A stretch of DNA of 9,587 bases, from assembly GCA_946611495.1 (NCBI GenBank), contig CAMODR010000026.1, forward strand, positions 1 through 9,587, read 5' to 3'. Origin of the DNA: an uncultured Methanobrevibacter sp. (lineage in GTDB: Archaea; Methanobacteriota; Methanobacteria; Methanobacteriales; Methanobacteriaceae). The translations under genes were made by a program, and so were the position numbers. Every line of letters starts with the position of its first letter. The stretch's first letter is position 1. This document shows positions 1-6,653 of this stretch, one piece after another. Under the pieces are notes generated by a model. That model worked only from the letters and a program-made list of their open reading frames with translations. It searched no databases and was not told the DNA's origin.

Positions 1-30
1 ATAAGAAATAGCTAAAAAATAGAATAAAAA
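1..30 (-). terminator. T-tract terminator of the tRNA thiolation gene
   Basis: On the minus strand, directly after the TAG stop, there are two runs of six T within 20 bases (plus-strand A-runs near 14-19 and 26-30). This is the usual archaeal oligo-T type of terminator. I see no convincing hairpin here. Confidence 0.5.
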
Positions 31-31
31 A

Positions 32-892
32 CTAATTTTCCATATTTTCTTTAATAGTGTCCTTAATTTCACAAGCCTTGCAAACCTTACCAGAAGTAGG
101 CTCACCACACCGTTCACACTCATTTAAAACTGTACGAACGTTTTCAACATCCAATATCTGTTTAAAAGACTCCATCACATTTGCTTTTGTACCTGGATGC
201 TTAGATTCAGTATTATTAAGAAATTCCTTTATCTTAGCACGTAATGAAAGATTTGAATAAGGACATTCGGCCAAATGAATCTCAATTCCATTCATTACAG
301 CCCACATACCAACTTCCTTTTCAGGAGTGTTCCATAAAGGCTTGATTCTTGGAACCAACTTTTCATGAATCTGATCAAGCTCAGGACCAAACTTAGAGAA
401 TTTAACAGTATCTCCTCTTGAAAAGCTCATTAAAAATGACTGTATTTCATCATCAAGATTATGTCCAGTTGCTATCTTATCAGCACCTATCTCATAAGCA
501 GTTTTATTTAAAATATTCCGCCTAAAGACACCACAAGGAATACAAGCGCTTTTAAAATAAGAATAAATATCATCTAATGCAAAGCCCTCCTCATCCTTAA
601 ATGACTTTTGAATGAGAGGAATATCTAAAAGCTCTGCATTGTTTACTGCAGCATCGATTCCATGTTGGCGATATCCTTCGATTCCCTCATCAACAGAAAT
701 AGCAACAAGTTCAAAATCAAAACCGCATACATCATGATAATATTTGAGAGCATGTAGAGTTAAAACACTATCCTTACCACCAGATAAGGCAATAGCTATC
801 TTTTCACCTTCTTTAATCAATTGATACTCATTGATTAAGTCAGTTATTCGAGAAAAAATCTTTTCATTAAATTCGTCTTTGTTTAAACTCAT
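32..892 (-). CDS. tRNA 2-thiolation enzyme, TtuA/NcsA (TIGR00269-like) family
   Basis: This is an ATP-pyrophosphatase of the PP-loop family that activates a tRNA uridine by adenylation and replaces oxygen with sulfur, in the cytoplasm. In the 286-residue form used here the PP-loop SGGKDS is at residues 37-42 and GHNLDDE at 143-149. CIPC (Cys117, Cys120) together with Cys210 in AECPYS match the three cysteines that hold the [4Fe-4S] cluster in TtuA. A C-terminal zinc ribbon has Cys259, 262, 271 and 274. The N-terminal zinc finger usual in this family is absent, and no CxxC pair is visible upstream in the A+T-rich DNA. I chose ATG at 892. The open frame can be extended to a TTG at 919, but that lies inside the predicted promoter and has no ribosome binding site. 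It is divergent from the thiamine-binding gene. The family is firm; the exact tRNA target (U34 or U54) is not shown by the sequence. Confidence 0.88.
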   Translation of the reverse strand: MSLNKDEFNEKIFSRITDLINEYQLIKEGEKIAIALSGGKDSVLTLHALKYYHDVCGFDFELVAISVDEGIEGYRQHGIDAAVNNAELLDIPLIQKSFKDEEGFALDDIYSYFKSACIPCGVFRRNILNKTAYEIGADKIATGHNLDDEIQSFLMSFSRGDTVKFSKFGPELDQIHEKLVPRIKPLWNTPEKEVGMWAVMNGIEIHLAECPYSNLSLRAKIKEFLNNTESKHPGTKANVMESFKQILDVENVRTVLNECERCGEPTSGKVCKACEIKDTIKENMEN

Positions 893-920
893 AATACCAC
901 AAATATCAAGATAAGTCAAA

Positions 921-930
921 ATAATATAAA
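921..930 (-). promoter_or_regulatory. TATA box for the tRNA thiolation gene
   Basis: The minus strand reads TTTATATTAT here, a reasonable archaeal TATA box. An initiation site about 25 bases downstream would fall near 900, giving a leader of only some eight bases before ATG 892. That supports ATG 892 over the TTG at 919, which would not be transcribed. It is inferred from spacing only. Confidence 0.45.
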
Positions 931-950
931 AAAATAATTCATTACTAAAT

Positions 951-980
951 TTTATATCTAAACAAATATAAAATATTTAG
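951..980 (+). promoter_or_regulatory. Promoter of the thiamine-binding gene with palindromic element
   Basis: TTTATATC at 951-958 fits an archaeal TATA box. Its centre is 27 bases before ATG 982, so transcription probably begins at or next to the start codon and the mRNA would be leaderless. This agrees with the lack of any ribosome binding site. Between the TATA box and the ATG lies a 23-base interrupted palindrome, CTAAA (958-962) and TTTAG (976-980) with 13 bases between. It recurs almost unchanged at 5337-5359 ahead of mptA. A protein bound there would block initiation, so it may be an operator (inference). Confidence 0.5.
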
Positions 981-981
981 T

Positions 982-1299
982 ATGATAACTGCAGATTTTT
1001 GTATATTGCCTATGGGCATAGATGGAACCGAAATCGGAGAATACGTAACTAAAGCTGTTGAAATAATTGATGCGTCTGGATTAACTTATCAATTGACTGC
1101 TATGGGCACACAAATCGAAACTGATGACTTAAAAACATTATATGATCTTTGTGCAGAAGTTCAAGAAGCAATCTTTGAGATGGGCTCAGGCAGAGTGTAT
1201 AGCGTATTAAAAATTGATGACAGAAGAGACAGAGAAAACAGAACTCTTGAAGCTAAAATAAAAACTGTCCAAGACCAAATGGAAGAAAATAGAAAATAA
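982..1299 (+). CDS. Thiamine-binding protein, MTH1187/YkoF-like (UPF0045) family
   Basis: This is a 105-residue cytoplasmic protein with the features of the MTH1187/YBL001c family: an N-terminal strand MITADFCILPMG, a glycine-containing turn, the conserved MGTQIE at residues 41-46, and a C-terminal strand ending in KIDDRRDR (77-84). The family has a ferredoxin-like fold, and YkoF-type relatives bind thiamine or its pyrimidine part. Members are usually about 100 residues, so this one is full length. The last 25 residues are charged and probably helical. The physiological ligand in methanogens is not established. It starts at ATG 982 without a ribosome binding site, probably on a leaderless transcript. 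It is the only gene of its transcription unit: the gene to the left is divergent and the one to the right converges. Confidence 0.85.
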   Translation: MITADFCILPMGIDGTEIGEYVTKAVEIIDASGLTYQLTAMGTQIETDDLKTLYDLCAEVQEAIFEMGSGRVYSVLKIDDRRDRENRTLEAKIKTVQDQMEENRK

Positions 1300-1373
1300 T
1301 TTTAAACTAAAAAACAGCCAAAAAAATAAAAATCAAATTAAAAAAAGTAAAAATAACAATAAGAAACAGAAAA

Positions 1374-1415
1374 TAAAAAAAGCAATTAGAATAGAAAGGA
1401 AATAAATTATCCTTT
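1374..1415 (-). terminator. Terminator region of the DegT-family aminotransferase gene
   Basis: On the minus strand a 6-base-pair stem (AAAGGA and TCCTTT, plus coordinates 1410-1415 and 1395-1400) surrounds the stop codon. A run of seven T follows about 14 bases later (A-run 1375-1381). More T-runs follow on this strand down to about 1317. The plus-strand gene that converges here has no clear T-tract of its own. The T-runs are convincing; the hairpin is weak. Confidence 0.45.
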
Positions 1416-2504
1416 AAATTCTTTAATTGTTTTTATGATTAAGTCCAAGTCTTCTTTAGTAAGTTTAGCATGAACAGGCAATGATAAAACGTCTTCAACT
1501 ATCTTATCAGTTACTGGAAGACTTTGATCATATCCCATATTTGTGTATAAGACTTGATTATAAAGTGGAATTGGATAATAAATACCATTACCAATGCCAT
1601 TTTCTAATAAGTATTCAGATAATGCATCTCTTTTTCCATCTTTAACCTTAATTGTGTATTGATGGTAAACATGTTTATATCCTTCCTTGACTACAGGAGT
1701 TTCAACCAAATCACAATCAGCTAAACCTTCATTTAAGTATTTAGCATTTTCAATTCTTTTATCATTAAAGGAATCTATTTTTTTAAGTTGTTCTAAACCG
1801 ATAGCAGCTCCAATATCAGTCATTCTAAAGTTATATCCTAAAACATCATGATGATATTTAGTTGGAGAACCATGAGCCCTATAGATTTTAGCGTTTTCTG
1901 CAAATTCCTCATTGTTAGTGGTGATCATTCCACCTTCACTTGTAGTCATGTTTTTGGTCGGATAAAAACTAAAGCAAGCCATATCACCTAAATTACCGAC
2001 TTTCTTACCATTATATTCTGCACCATGAGCTTGAGCAGCATCTTCAATAACAATCAAGTCATGTTCCTTAGCAATTTTCATTATTGGATCCATGTCTGCA
2101 GCTTGACCATATAACTGAACAGGCATTATTGCTTTTGTCTTTTCTGTAATTGCTTCTTCTATTTTGGAAGGGTCTATTGTAAATGTGTCTTCATCAATAT
2201 CAACAAAAACAGGTCTTGCGCCAGTATATAAAATAGAGTTACCTGTAGCTGCAAAAGTGAATGGTGTTGTGATTACCTCATCACCTTCTCCAATTCCAGC
2301 AGCAAGCAATGCCACATGCAATGCAGAAGTTCCAGAATTAGTTGCAATTCCATATTTTGCACCAACAAAATCAGCAAATTCCTTTTCAAACTCAATTACC
2401 TTAGGCCCTTGAGCAATCATTCCTGATTTCATTACTTCAACCACTGCATTAATTTCTTCTTCTTCAATAATAGGACTAGCTATTGAAACTTTAATATCTG
2501 CCAT
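1407..2504 (-). CDS. DegT/DnrJ/EryC1/StrS-family aminotransferase
   Basis: This is a 365-residue PLP-dependent enzyme of the sugar aminotransferase family (fold type I), which moves an amino group, usually from glutamate, to a nucleotide-activated keto-sugar. Visible landmarks are NSGTSAL at 56-62 (PLP phosphate site), EDAAQAHGA at 154-162 (Asp155 pairs with the pyridine nitrogen), [16 protein letters not shown] with the Schiff-base Lys184, and [19 protein letters not shown] at 224-242. The length is normal for the family. ATG 2504 is preceded by a good site, AGGTGA, ending four bases upstream. No nucleotide-sugar gene is adjacent: it is divergent from trm1 and convergent with the thiamine-binding gene, so context does not name its substrate. 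A role in surface polysaccharide, glycoprotein glycan or pseudomurein precursors is possible but not shown. Confidence 0.92.
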   Translation of the reverse strand: MADIKVSIASPIIEEEEINAVVEVMKSGMIAQGPKVIEFEKEFADFVGAKYGIATNSGTSALHVALLAAGIGEGDEVITTPFTFAATGNSILYTGARPVFVDIDEDTFTIDPSKIEEAITEKTKAIMPVQLYGQAADMDPIMKIAKEHDLIVIEDAAQAHGAEYNGKKVGNLGDMACFSFYPTKNMTTSEGGMITTNNEEFAENAKIYRAHGSPTKYHHDVLGYNFRMTDIGAAIGLEQLKKIDSFNDKRIENAKYLNEGLADCDLVETPVVKEGYKHVYHQYTIKVKDGKRDALSEYLLENGIGNGIYYPIPLYNQVLYTNMGYDQSLPVTDKIVEDVLSLPVHAKLTKEDLDLIIKTIKEFKG

Positions 2505-2824
2505 ATTCTCACCTAAAGAACATAATAAACATAATAAAATTATATTAAATAAAACTTATAGATATAAAATAATATGTAATTTTTTATTTAATTAAAAAAA
2601 TTGAATTATTTTAAAAAATTTCTTATGATTAAATATTACTCTTTAATCTTATATTAGTTTTATTATATCTTAAAAAAATAAAATAAAAAATGAACAAAAC
2701 ATATAAGATTTGAATAAAAAATTAATTGAAATATAATTAAAATATAATAGAAGATTTAATAATTGCTGATTAAAAAAAACATCATAATTAAAGACTATAA
2801 TAACTTAAGAGAGAGGCAGATAAA
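2505..2824. other. Divergent intergenic region between the aminotransferase gene and trm1
   Basis: This 320-base, very A+T-rich stretch contains no supportable gene. On the minus strand, TTTATATC (2568-2561) is a plausible TATA box for the aminotransferase gene. On the plus strand, AAATATAA near 2740-2747 could serve trm1. A perfect 10-base inverted repeat, AATCTTATAT (2645-2654) and ATATAAGATT (2701-2710), lies in the middle with 46 bases between its arms. The trm1 ribosome binding site, GAGAGG, is at 2811-2816. Confidence 0.5.
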
Positions 2825-4036
2825 ATGGAGTATCCGGATAATTTTCCAAAAGAAGAATTGAAAACATATAGCGAAGATGAATTGAAAGTGATAGAAGAGG
2901 GAAAAGTAAAGATCAAGTTCCCCGATTTTGATAAAGTCTCATCTGATGCTCCTGTATTTTACAATCCAAGAATGGAATTCAATAGAGACACCTCAATCTT
3001 AGCCCTTCAAGCTTATCAAAAGGAAGTGGATAGGGAAATTAATGTCTGTGACCTTTTTGGCGGAAGCGGAATAAGAGGAATTCGATACAAAAAGGAAATT
3101 GATGGAATAGGTGAAGTCTCTGTAAATGATATCAGCCAACTTGCAAATGAGTTCACTAGAATTAATGCAGAACTCAACGACGTTGAAGTGAATATTCATC
3201 AAAAGGAAGCCAATATCGAACTTAGAACCAATATGGGACTCTTTGATGTAATTGACATTGACCCATTTGGAACACCTTCACCATTTGTAGACTCTGCAGC
3301 TTATAACCTAAAAAGAGATTCTCTCCTCTGTTTAACTGCAACTGACACCTCCTGCTTATCTGGAACATATAAAGAGCCATGCATTAGAAAATACAATGCA
3401 AAACCTTATAAAAGCGAATATTACCATGAAAACGGAATAAGGATTCTTATCGGGTTTGCAGCTTTAACATTAGCCAAATACCAAAAGCATATTGAAGTGA
3501 AGTTATCCCATAGCAGCGAACACTATATGAGAGTGTATTTAAAAGTAATTAAGGGGTCAAAGGCAACAGATGAATCATTAAAGAACATAGGTTACATCAG
3601 CCATTGTAAAAACTGCCTATACAGAACAGAATCCCATGGACTTGCAACAAGCGTTCCAGAAGTCTGTCCAGAATGCGGTGAGAAGCTAATCCATGCAGGA
3701 CCTCTCTGGTTAGGTCCAGTGCAAAATAAGGAGTTTATTGAATCTATGATTGAAATATCAGAAGATAAGGAACTTAACACTAAGAAAAAGGTATTGAAAT
3801 TATTAAATTCCTGTAAAGAAGAAGCTGATGCACCAGCCACATTCTATGACATTCATAAGGTATGCAGATCATTGAAAATAAGTGCTCCAAAATTAGATTT
3901 GGTCTTTGATAAGCTTAAGGAAAATGGTTTTTATGCTGTAAAAACACATTACAGTCCTTTAGGAATAAAAACTGATGCAAGCAATATTGAATTGATAAAT
4001 ATAGTTAAGGAACTTGCTGAAGAGATTGAAAATTAA
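2825..4036 (+). CDS. trm1: tRNA (guanine-26-N2)-dimethyltransferase Trm1
   Basis: This enzyme uses S-adenosylmethionine to make N2,N2-dimethylguanosine at position 26 of tRNA, in the cytoplasm. The 403-residue protein shows the family in order: FYNPRMEFNRD (45-55), the SAM-binding loop DLFGGSGIRGIR (76-87), acidic VNDIS (100-104), the catalytic DIDPFGTPSPFVD (144-156), and LTATDTSCLSGTY (170-182). A zinc site is formed by Cys261, Cys264, Cys281 and Cys284. The C-terminal domain ends with the typical HYSPLGIKTDA (375-385). The length is close to other archaeal Trm1 proteins, which are near 380 residues. ATG 2825 follows GAGAGG by eight bases, and the N-terminus fits the family. It forms its own transcription unit, with 514 empty bases after it. 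No T-tract is visible just after the stop. Confidence 0.96.
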   Translation: MEYPDNFPKEELKTYSEDELKVIEEGKVKIKFPDFDKVSSDAPVFYNPRMEFNRDTSILALQAYQKEVDREINVCDLFGGSGIRGIRYKKEIDGIGEVSVNDISQLANEFTRINAELNDVEVNIHQKEANIELRTNMGLFDVIDIDPFGTPSPFVDSAAYNLKRDSLLCLTATDTSCLSGTYKEPCIRKYNAKPYKSEYYHENGIRILIGFAALTLAKYQKHIEVKLSHSSEHYMRVYLKVIKGSKATDESLKNIGYISHCKNCLYRTESHGLATSVPEVCPECGEKLIHAGPLWLGPVQNKEFIESMIEISEDKELNTKKKVLKLLNSCKEEADAPATFYDIHKVCRSLKISAPKLDLVFDKLKENGFYAVKTHYSPLGIKTDASNIELINIVKELAEEIEN

Positions 4037-4550
4037 ATTAAAAAGAAAAAACAGAATTATTTGAATAATAGATGTCAATGAGAAAAGTGAAAACAAAAGA
4101 AAAACTAGGTTAACTAAGTTAAATTGTTCAGAAAAATAGACAATATTATTGAAATTAAAACAAAATTAATATAAAAAATTAGAGAGATAATAAGTGAAAA
4201 AAACAATTATATTAACTAAATTAAGAATTAAAAAAATAAAAAATTAAGTTAATTAAAATTGTTGTATTGATTAAATAACATTAAATTAATATAATATTTT
4301 TATTCTGCTTAATAAAAACTATTAAAACAATAATTAAAAAATAAAAAATAAAATAGATTATAAAATATCAATAAAATATTTAAATAATAAGATAAAAATA
4401 GTAATTATCTAAATATAGATAAAAATAAAAGAAATCAAGTAAAATATATAAATAATAAAAATCAAAATTATAATTAATCAAGTAAATTATTATAGCATTT
4501 ATAATAATTAATGTACTTTATAATAACTAACAATTTTTAAGAGTGAGATT
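4037..4550. other. Long A+T-rich spacer between trm1 and the Lrp gene
   Basis: No open frame with coding character and no structured RNA is evident in these 514 bases. Several TATA-like runs occur, the most convincing being AAATATATAAAT near 4442-4453 and TTTATAATAA at 4498-4507; the latter would give a short leader for the Lrp gene. Inverted repeats are present: TTAACTAAGTTAA at 4110-4122, a near copy TTAACTAAATTAA at 4212-4224, and TTATCTA-AATA-TAGATAA at 4405-4422. They could be operators, although such sequences also arise by chance in DNA this A+T-rich. Confidence 0.45.
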
Positions 4551-5030
4551 ATGTGTGCAAAAGTTAACGATGATATTATACAATTAGATGAAACTGATAT
4601 TAGTATACTAAAAATCATAAACGAAGATGTTAGAATCTCATATAGACAAATATCCCGTGATTTAGGAATCTCAGTCGGTACTGTACACAATCGTATTGAC
4701 AAGATGCTTAAAACTGGCGTTATAGAAAAATTTGCACCAGTATTGAATCATAAGAAATTAGGCTATGCACTTACAAGCATTATTGGGGTTAATGTTAAAG
4801 GTCAGGAATTAGAAGAATGGGAACAAAAAATTTCTGAAAATAAGAATGTTGTAGGTCTTTATGATGTTACTGGCCAATATGATGCTATCGTAATAGCTAA
4901 ATTCAGGGACACTGATGAGTTAGATACATTCCTCAAAGAATTGCTTAAGACAGGATGTATAGAAAAAACAATCACTCAGACTGTTCTTAACATTGTAAAA
5001 GAAGATGTAGGATCTGCAGATATCCTTTAA
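4551..5030 (+). CDS. Lrp/AsnC-family transcriptional regulator
   Basis: This is a 159-residue DNA-binding regulator. An N-terminal winged helix-turn-helix is clear (about residues 12-62: LDETDISILKIINEDVRIS, then RQISRDLGISVGTVHNRIDKM), followed by a ligand-sensing RAM domain (about 75-150) with VGLYDVTGQYDAIVIAKF at 101-118. The family binds DNA as dimers, octamers or larger assemblies and often senses amino acids, acting as repressor or activator. The size is typical. ATG 4551 follows GAGTGA by four bases, which fixes the start. The gene is alone, with 514 empty bases upstream and 520 downstream. Such regulators often control themselves, and a palindrome at 4405-4422 is a candidate site (inference). 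Neither the ligand nor the targets can be read from the sequence. Confidence 0.93.
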   Translation: MCAKVNDDIIQLDETDISILKIINEDVRISYRQISRDLGISVGTVHNRIDKMLKTGVIEKFAPVLNHKKLGYALTSIIGVNVKGQELEEWEQKISENKNVVGLYDVTGQYDAIVIAKFRDTDELDTFLKELLKTGCIEKTITQTVLNIVKEDVGSADIL

Positions 5031-5075
5031 TCTTTTTTCTACATTTATTAATCTTACTTCTTTTTTTCTTTTTTT
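5009..5075 (+). terminator. Terminator of the Lrp gene
   Basis: A 5-base-pair stem, AGGAT (5009-5013) with ATCCT (5022-5026), ends just before the stop codon. A run of six T follows at 5033-5038, and two longer runs (seven T at 5061-5067 and seven at 5069-5075, split by one C) follow further on. The T-runs are a strong archaeal termination signal; the hairpin is short and lies in coding sequence. Confidence 0.6.
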
Positions 5076-5090
5076 ACAACATTAACTACT

Positions 5091-5232
5091 TTTATCTCAT
5101 TTTAACTAAAAACTCAAACTAATTTTAAAAAAAACCTCTAAGAAAAATATCAACACTTTATCTCATTTTAACTAAAAACTCAAACTAATTTTAAAAAAAA
5201 CCTCTAAGAAAATATTAACACTTTTATCTCAT
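5091..5232. repeat. Tandem 66-base direct duplication
   Basis: Two complete copies lie head to tail, 5091-5156 and 5157-5222, and a third begins at 5223-5232 (TTTATCTCAT) before the match is lost. The first 56 bases of the two copies are identical. They differ only near the end, where an A-run and a T-run change length and one C is replaced by T. The unit holds no open frame and no strong hairpin. Such identity in fast-drifting intergenic DNA suggests a recent duplication. Confidence 0.95.
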
Positions 5233-5336
5233 AAACTCCCACCCCAATGCTAATTTTTAATAGAGTTAAAATAATTTAAAAAATGGAAAATATTGCTAAA
5301 TAATAATACTTAAATAGACAGATGTAATAATCTAAA

Positions 5337-5374
5337 CTAAAAATATATAAAATATTTAGACAAATATATAAAAG
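5337..5374 (+). promoter_or_regulatory. Palindromic element and double TATA box ahead of mptA
   Basis: CTAAA (5337-5341) and TTTAG (5355-5359) flank 13 bases. The 23-base element matches 958-980 at 21 positions and overlaps the first of two TATA-like AAATATATAAAA sequences spaced 21 bases, about two helical turns. If initiation uses either box, a bound protein would interfere, so an operator role is possible. Use of these boxes is not demonstrated. Confidence 0.4.
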
Positions 5375-5550
5375 TGTATAGTTTATAATAGAAAATTATA
5401 TTAAAGATATTAGTAAAAAATATATAAACATACAAAAGATTTTAAAGAAATTTTATAAATTTTTAATATAACATAGCAATAATTAGAAATTTATAGAAAA
5501 ATTAATTTTATTTTTATTTTTAAAAAAATTTTATAAGAAGGTAAACAAAA

Positions 5551-6492
5551 ATGGTAGTTTGTCTCCCAGACACACAAGATGATGCACCCCGTATACCTAT
5601 TCACTTAAGTAGAGTAGGTGTAACAGGTGTTAAGAAGCTTTTAACTCTTAAAAGAAAAGAAAAAAGACCAATCATATTATTACCTACATTTGATGCTTTT
5701 GTGGATTTACCAAGCAATCAAAAAGGTACTCATATGTCTAGAACTCCTGAAGCTATCAGTGAAGTAGTAGAAGAAGTTGCTCAAAGTTCAACTAAAGGTG
5801 TAGAATCCCTTTGTGCAGACATTGTAACAAGGATGCTTGAAAAGCATGAATACGCTAAACGTGTTGAAGTTAACATGACTAGTGACTATATGTTTATGAA
5901 AGACTCTCCTGTTACAGACAACAGATCCCAAGAAATGGGAAAATTAATAGCTAAAGCAGTTGCTATTCGTGACGATGATGGAAGCATCAGCATTCGTAAA
6001 AGCATTGGTGCAGAAGTTATTGGAATGACTGTCTGTCCATGTGCACAAGAATCTGTAAGGGAAGTTGACAAGAACAACTTACTAGAATTTTTAGATGAAG
6101 AAACATGCGAAAAAGTATTAAACACTGTTACTTTCGCTTCTCACAACCAAAGAGGAGTAGGAACCATTTTAATAGAAGTTCCTGAAGACGAATACATTAA
6201 TGGTGAAAAGCTTATTGAAATCATTGAATCCTCAATGAGTTCTCCAGTTTCAGAACTTTTAAAACGTCCTGATGAAAATGCAGTAGTTATGAATGCTCAC
6301 AAGAATCCTGTTTTCGTAGAAGATTGTGTCAGAACAATGAATGAAAAGATCGTTGAAGAATTTTCATACTTGCCTGATGACACATTAATCACTACAAGAC
6401 AAGAGAATCAAGAAAGTATTCACAGACATAATGCTTATGCTGAAAAAGTTTCTACTTTAGGTTCCCTAAAAGAGGAACTTAATTTAAATTAA
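5551..6492 (+). CDS. mptA: GTP cyclohydrolase IV MptA (methanopterin synthesis)
   Basis: This Fe(II)-dependent enzyme converts GTP to 7,8-dihydro-D-neopterin 2',3'-cyclic phosphate, the first step towards the pterin of tetrahydromethanopterin, in the cytoplasm. It belongs to the FolE2/GCYH-IB-like superfamily. The 313-residue protein shows HLSRVGVTGVKKLLT (18-32), VDLPSNQKGTHMSR (51-64, with a conserved metal-region His61), SIGAEVIGMTVCPCAQ (151-166), the loop SHNQRG (197-202), EDCVRTMNEKIVEEF (257-271) and NQESIHRHNAYAE (286-298). The length matches archaeal MptA. ATG 5551 follows GAAGGT by eight bases, and the N-terminal DTQDDAPRIPI is typical of the family. It is a single-gene unit with a strong hairpin terminator. 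No other pterin gene is adjacent. Confidence 0.95.
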   Translation: MVVCLPDTQDDAPRIPIHLSRVGVTGVKKLLTLKRKEKRPIILLPTFDAFVDLPSNQKGTHMSRTPEAISEVVEEVAQSSTKGVESLCADIVTRMLEKHEYAKRVEVNMTSDYMFMKDSPVTDNRSQEMGKLIAKAVAIRDDDGSISIRKSIGAEVIGMTVCPCAQESVREVDKNNLLEFLDEETCEKVLNTVTFASHNQRGVGTILIEVPEDEYINGEKLIEIIESSMSSPVSELLKRPDENAVVMNAHKNPVFVEDCVRTMNEKIVEEFSYLPDDTLITTRQENQESIHRHNAYAEKVSTLGSLKEELNLN

Positions 6493-6534
6493 GTTTTGAA
6501 AAAAACTTGATTTAAAATTTTATTTTTTCTTTTA
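6483..6534 (+). terminator. Hairpin terminator of mptA
   Basis: The arms 6483-6497 and 6502-6516 can pair over 15 bases (one G-U pair) around a GAAA tetraloop at 6498-6501. The stem includes the stop codon and the last codons of mptA. A T-rich run follows (6518-6534). This has the form of a bacterial intrinsic terminator. It is much stronger than an oligo-T signal alone, although most of the pairs are A-U. Confidence 0.75.
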
Positions 6535-6592
6535 CATGCAAATATTGCTTATTTGCTTTTATTAACTTATAAAAATAAGACTATTTTTACTA

Positions 6593-6626
6593 TTTTATAG
6601 ACTTAGTTTACAAAAGGTCTATAAAA
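6593..6626. repeat. Perfect 10-base inverted repeat before the coding remnant
   Basis: TTTTATAGAC (6593-6602) and GTCTATAAAA (6617-6626) are exact reverse complements around a 14-base loop. T-rich sequence follows (6630-6650), so it could act as a terminator, be an operator, or be the terminal mark of a lost element. It ends 27 bases before the recognisable part of the coding remnant. Confidence 0.6.
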
Positions 6627-6653
6627 CCATTTTTACTATTTTTACTCTTTTAT

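Larger units (their letters stand above)
5031..5550. other. Spacer between the Lrp gene and mptA
   Basis: After the Lrp terminator and the 66-base duplication comes about 320 bases of A+T-rich DNA with no gene I can support. It carries the mptA promoter elements: two copies of AAATATATAAAA 21 bases apart (5341-5352 and 5362-5373), further TATA-like runs near 5416-5424 and 5453-5460, and the ribosome binding site GAAGGT at 5537-5542. Depending on the box used, the mptA leader would be roughly 60 to 160 bases. I see no recognisable riboswitch. Confidence 0.5.

Noticed and set aside
893..919. Nine-residue N-terminal extension of the tRNA thiolation protein from TTG 919
   Set aside because: It has no ribosome binding site, lies inside the predicted promoter, and adds no part of the missing zinc finger; ATG 892 is preferred.
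2505..2824. Small RNA gene in the divergent spacer
   Set aside because: No G+C-rich segment, promoter-terminator pair or stable fold is visible.
5375..5550. Riboswitch or other structured leader ahead of mptA
   Set aside because: The sequence is almost entirely A and T with no stable stem or conserved motif that I can recognise.
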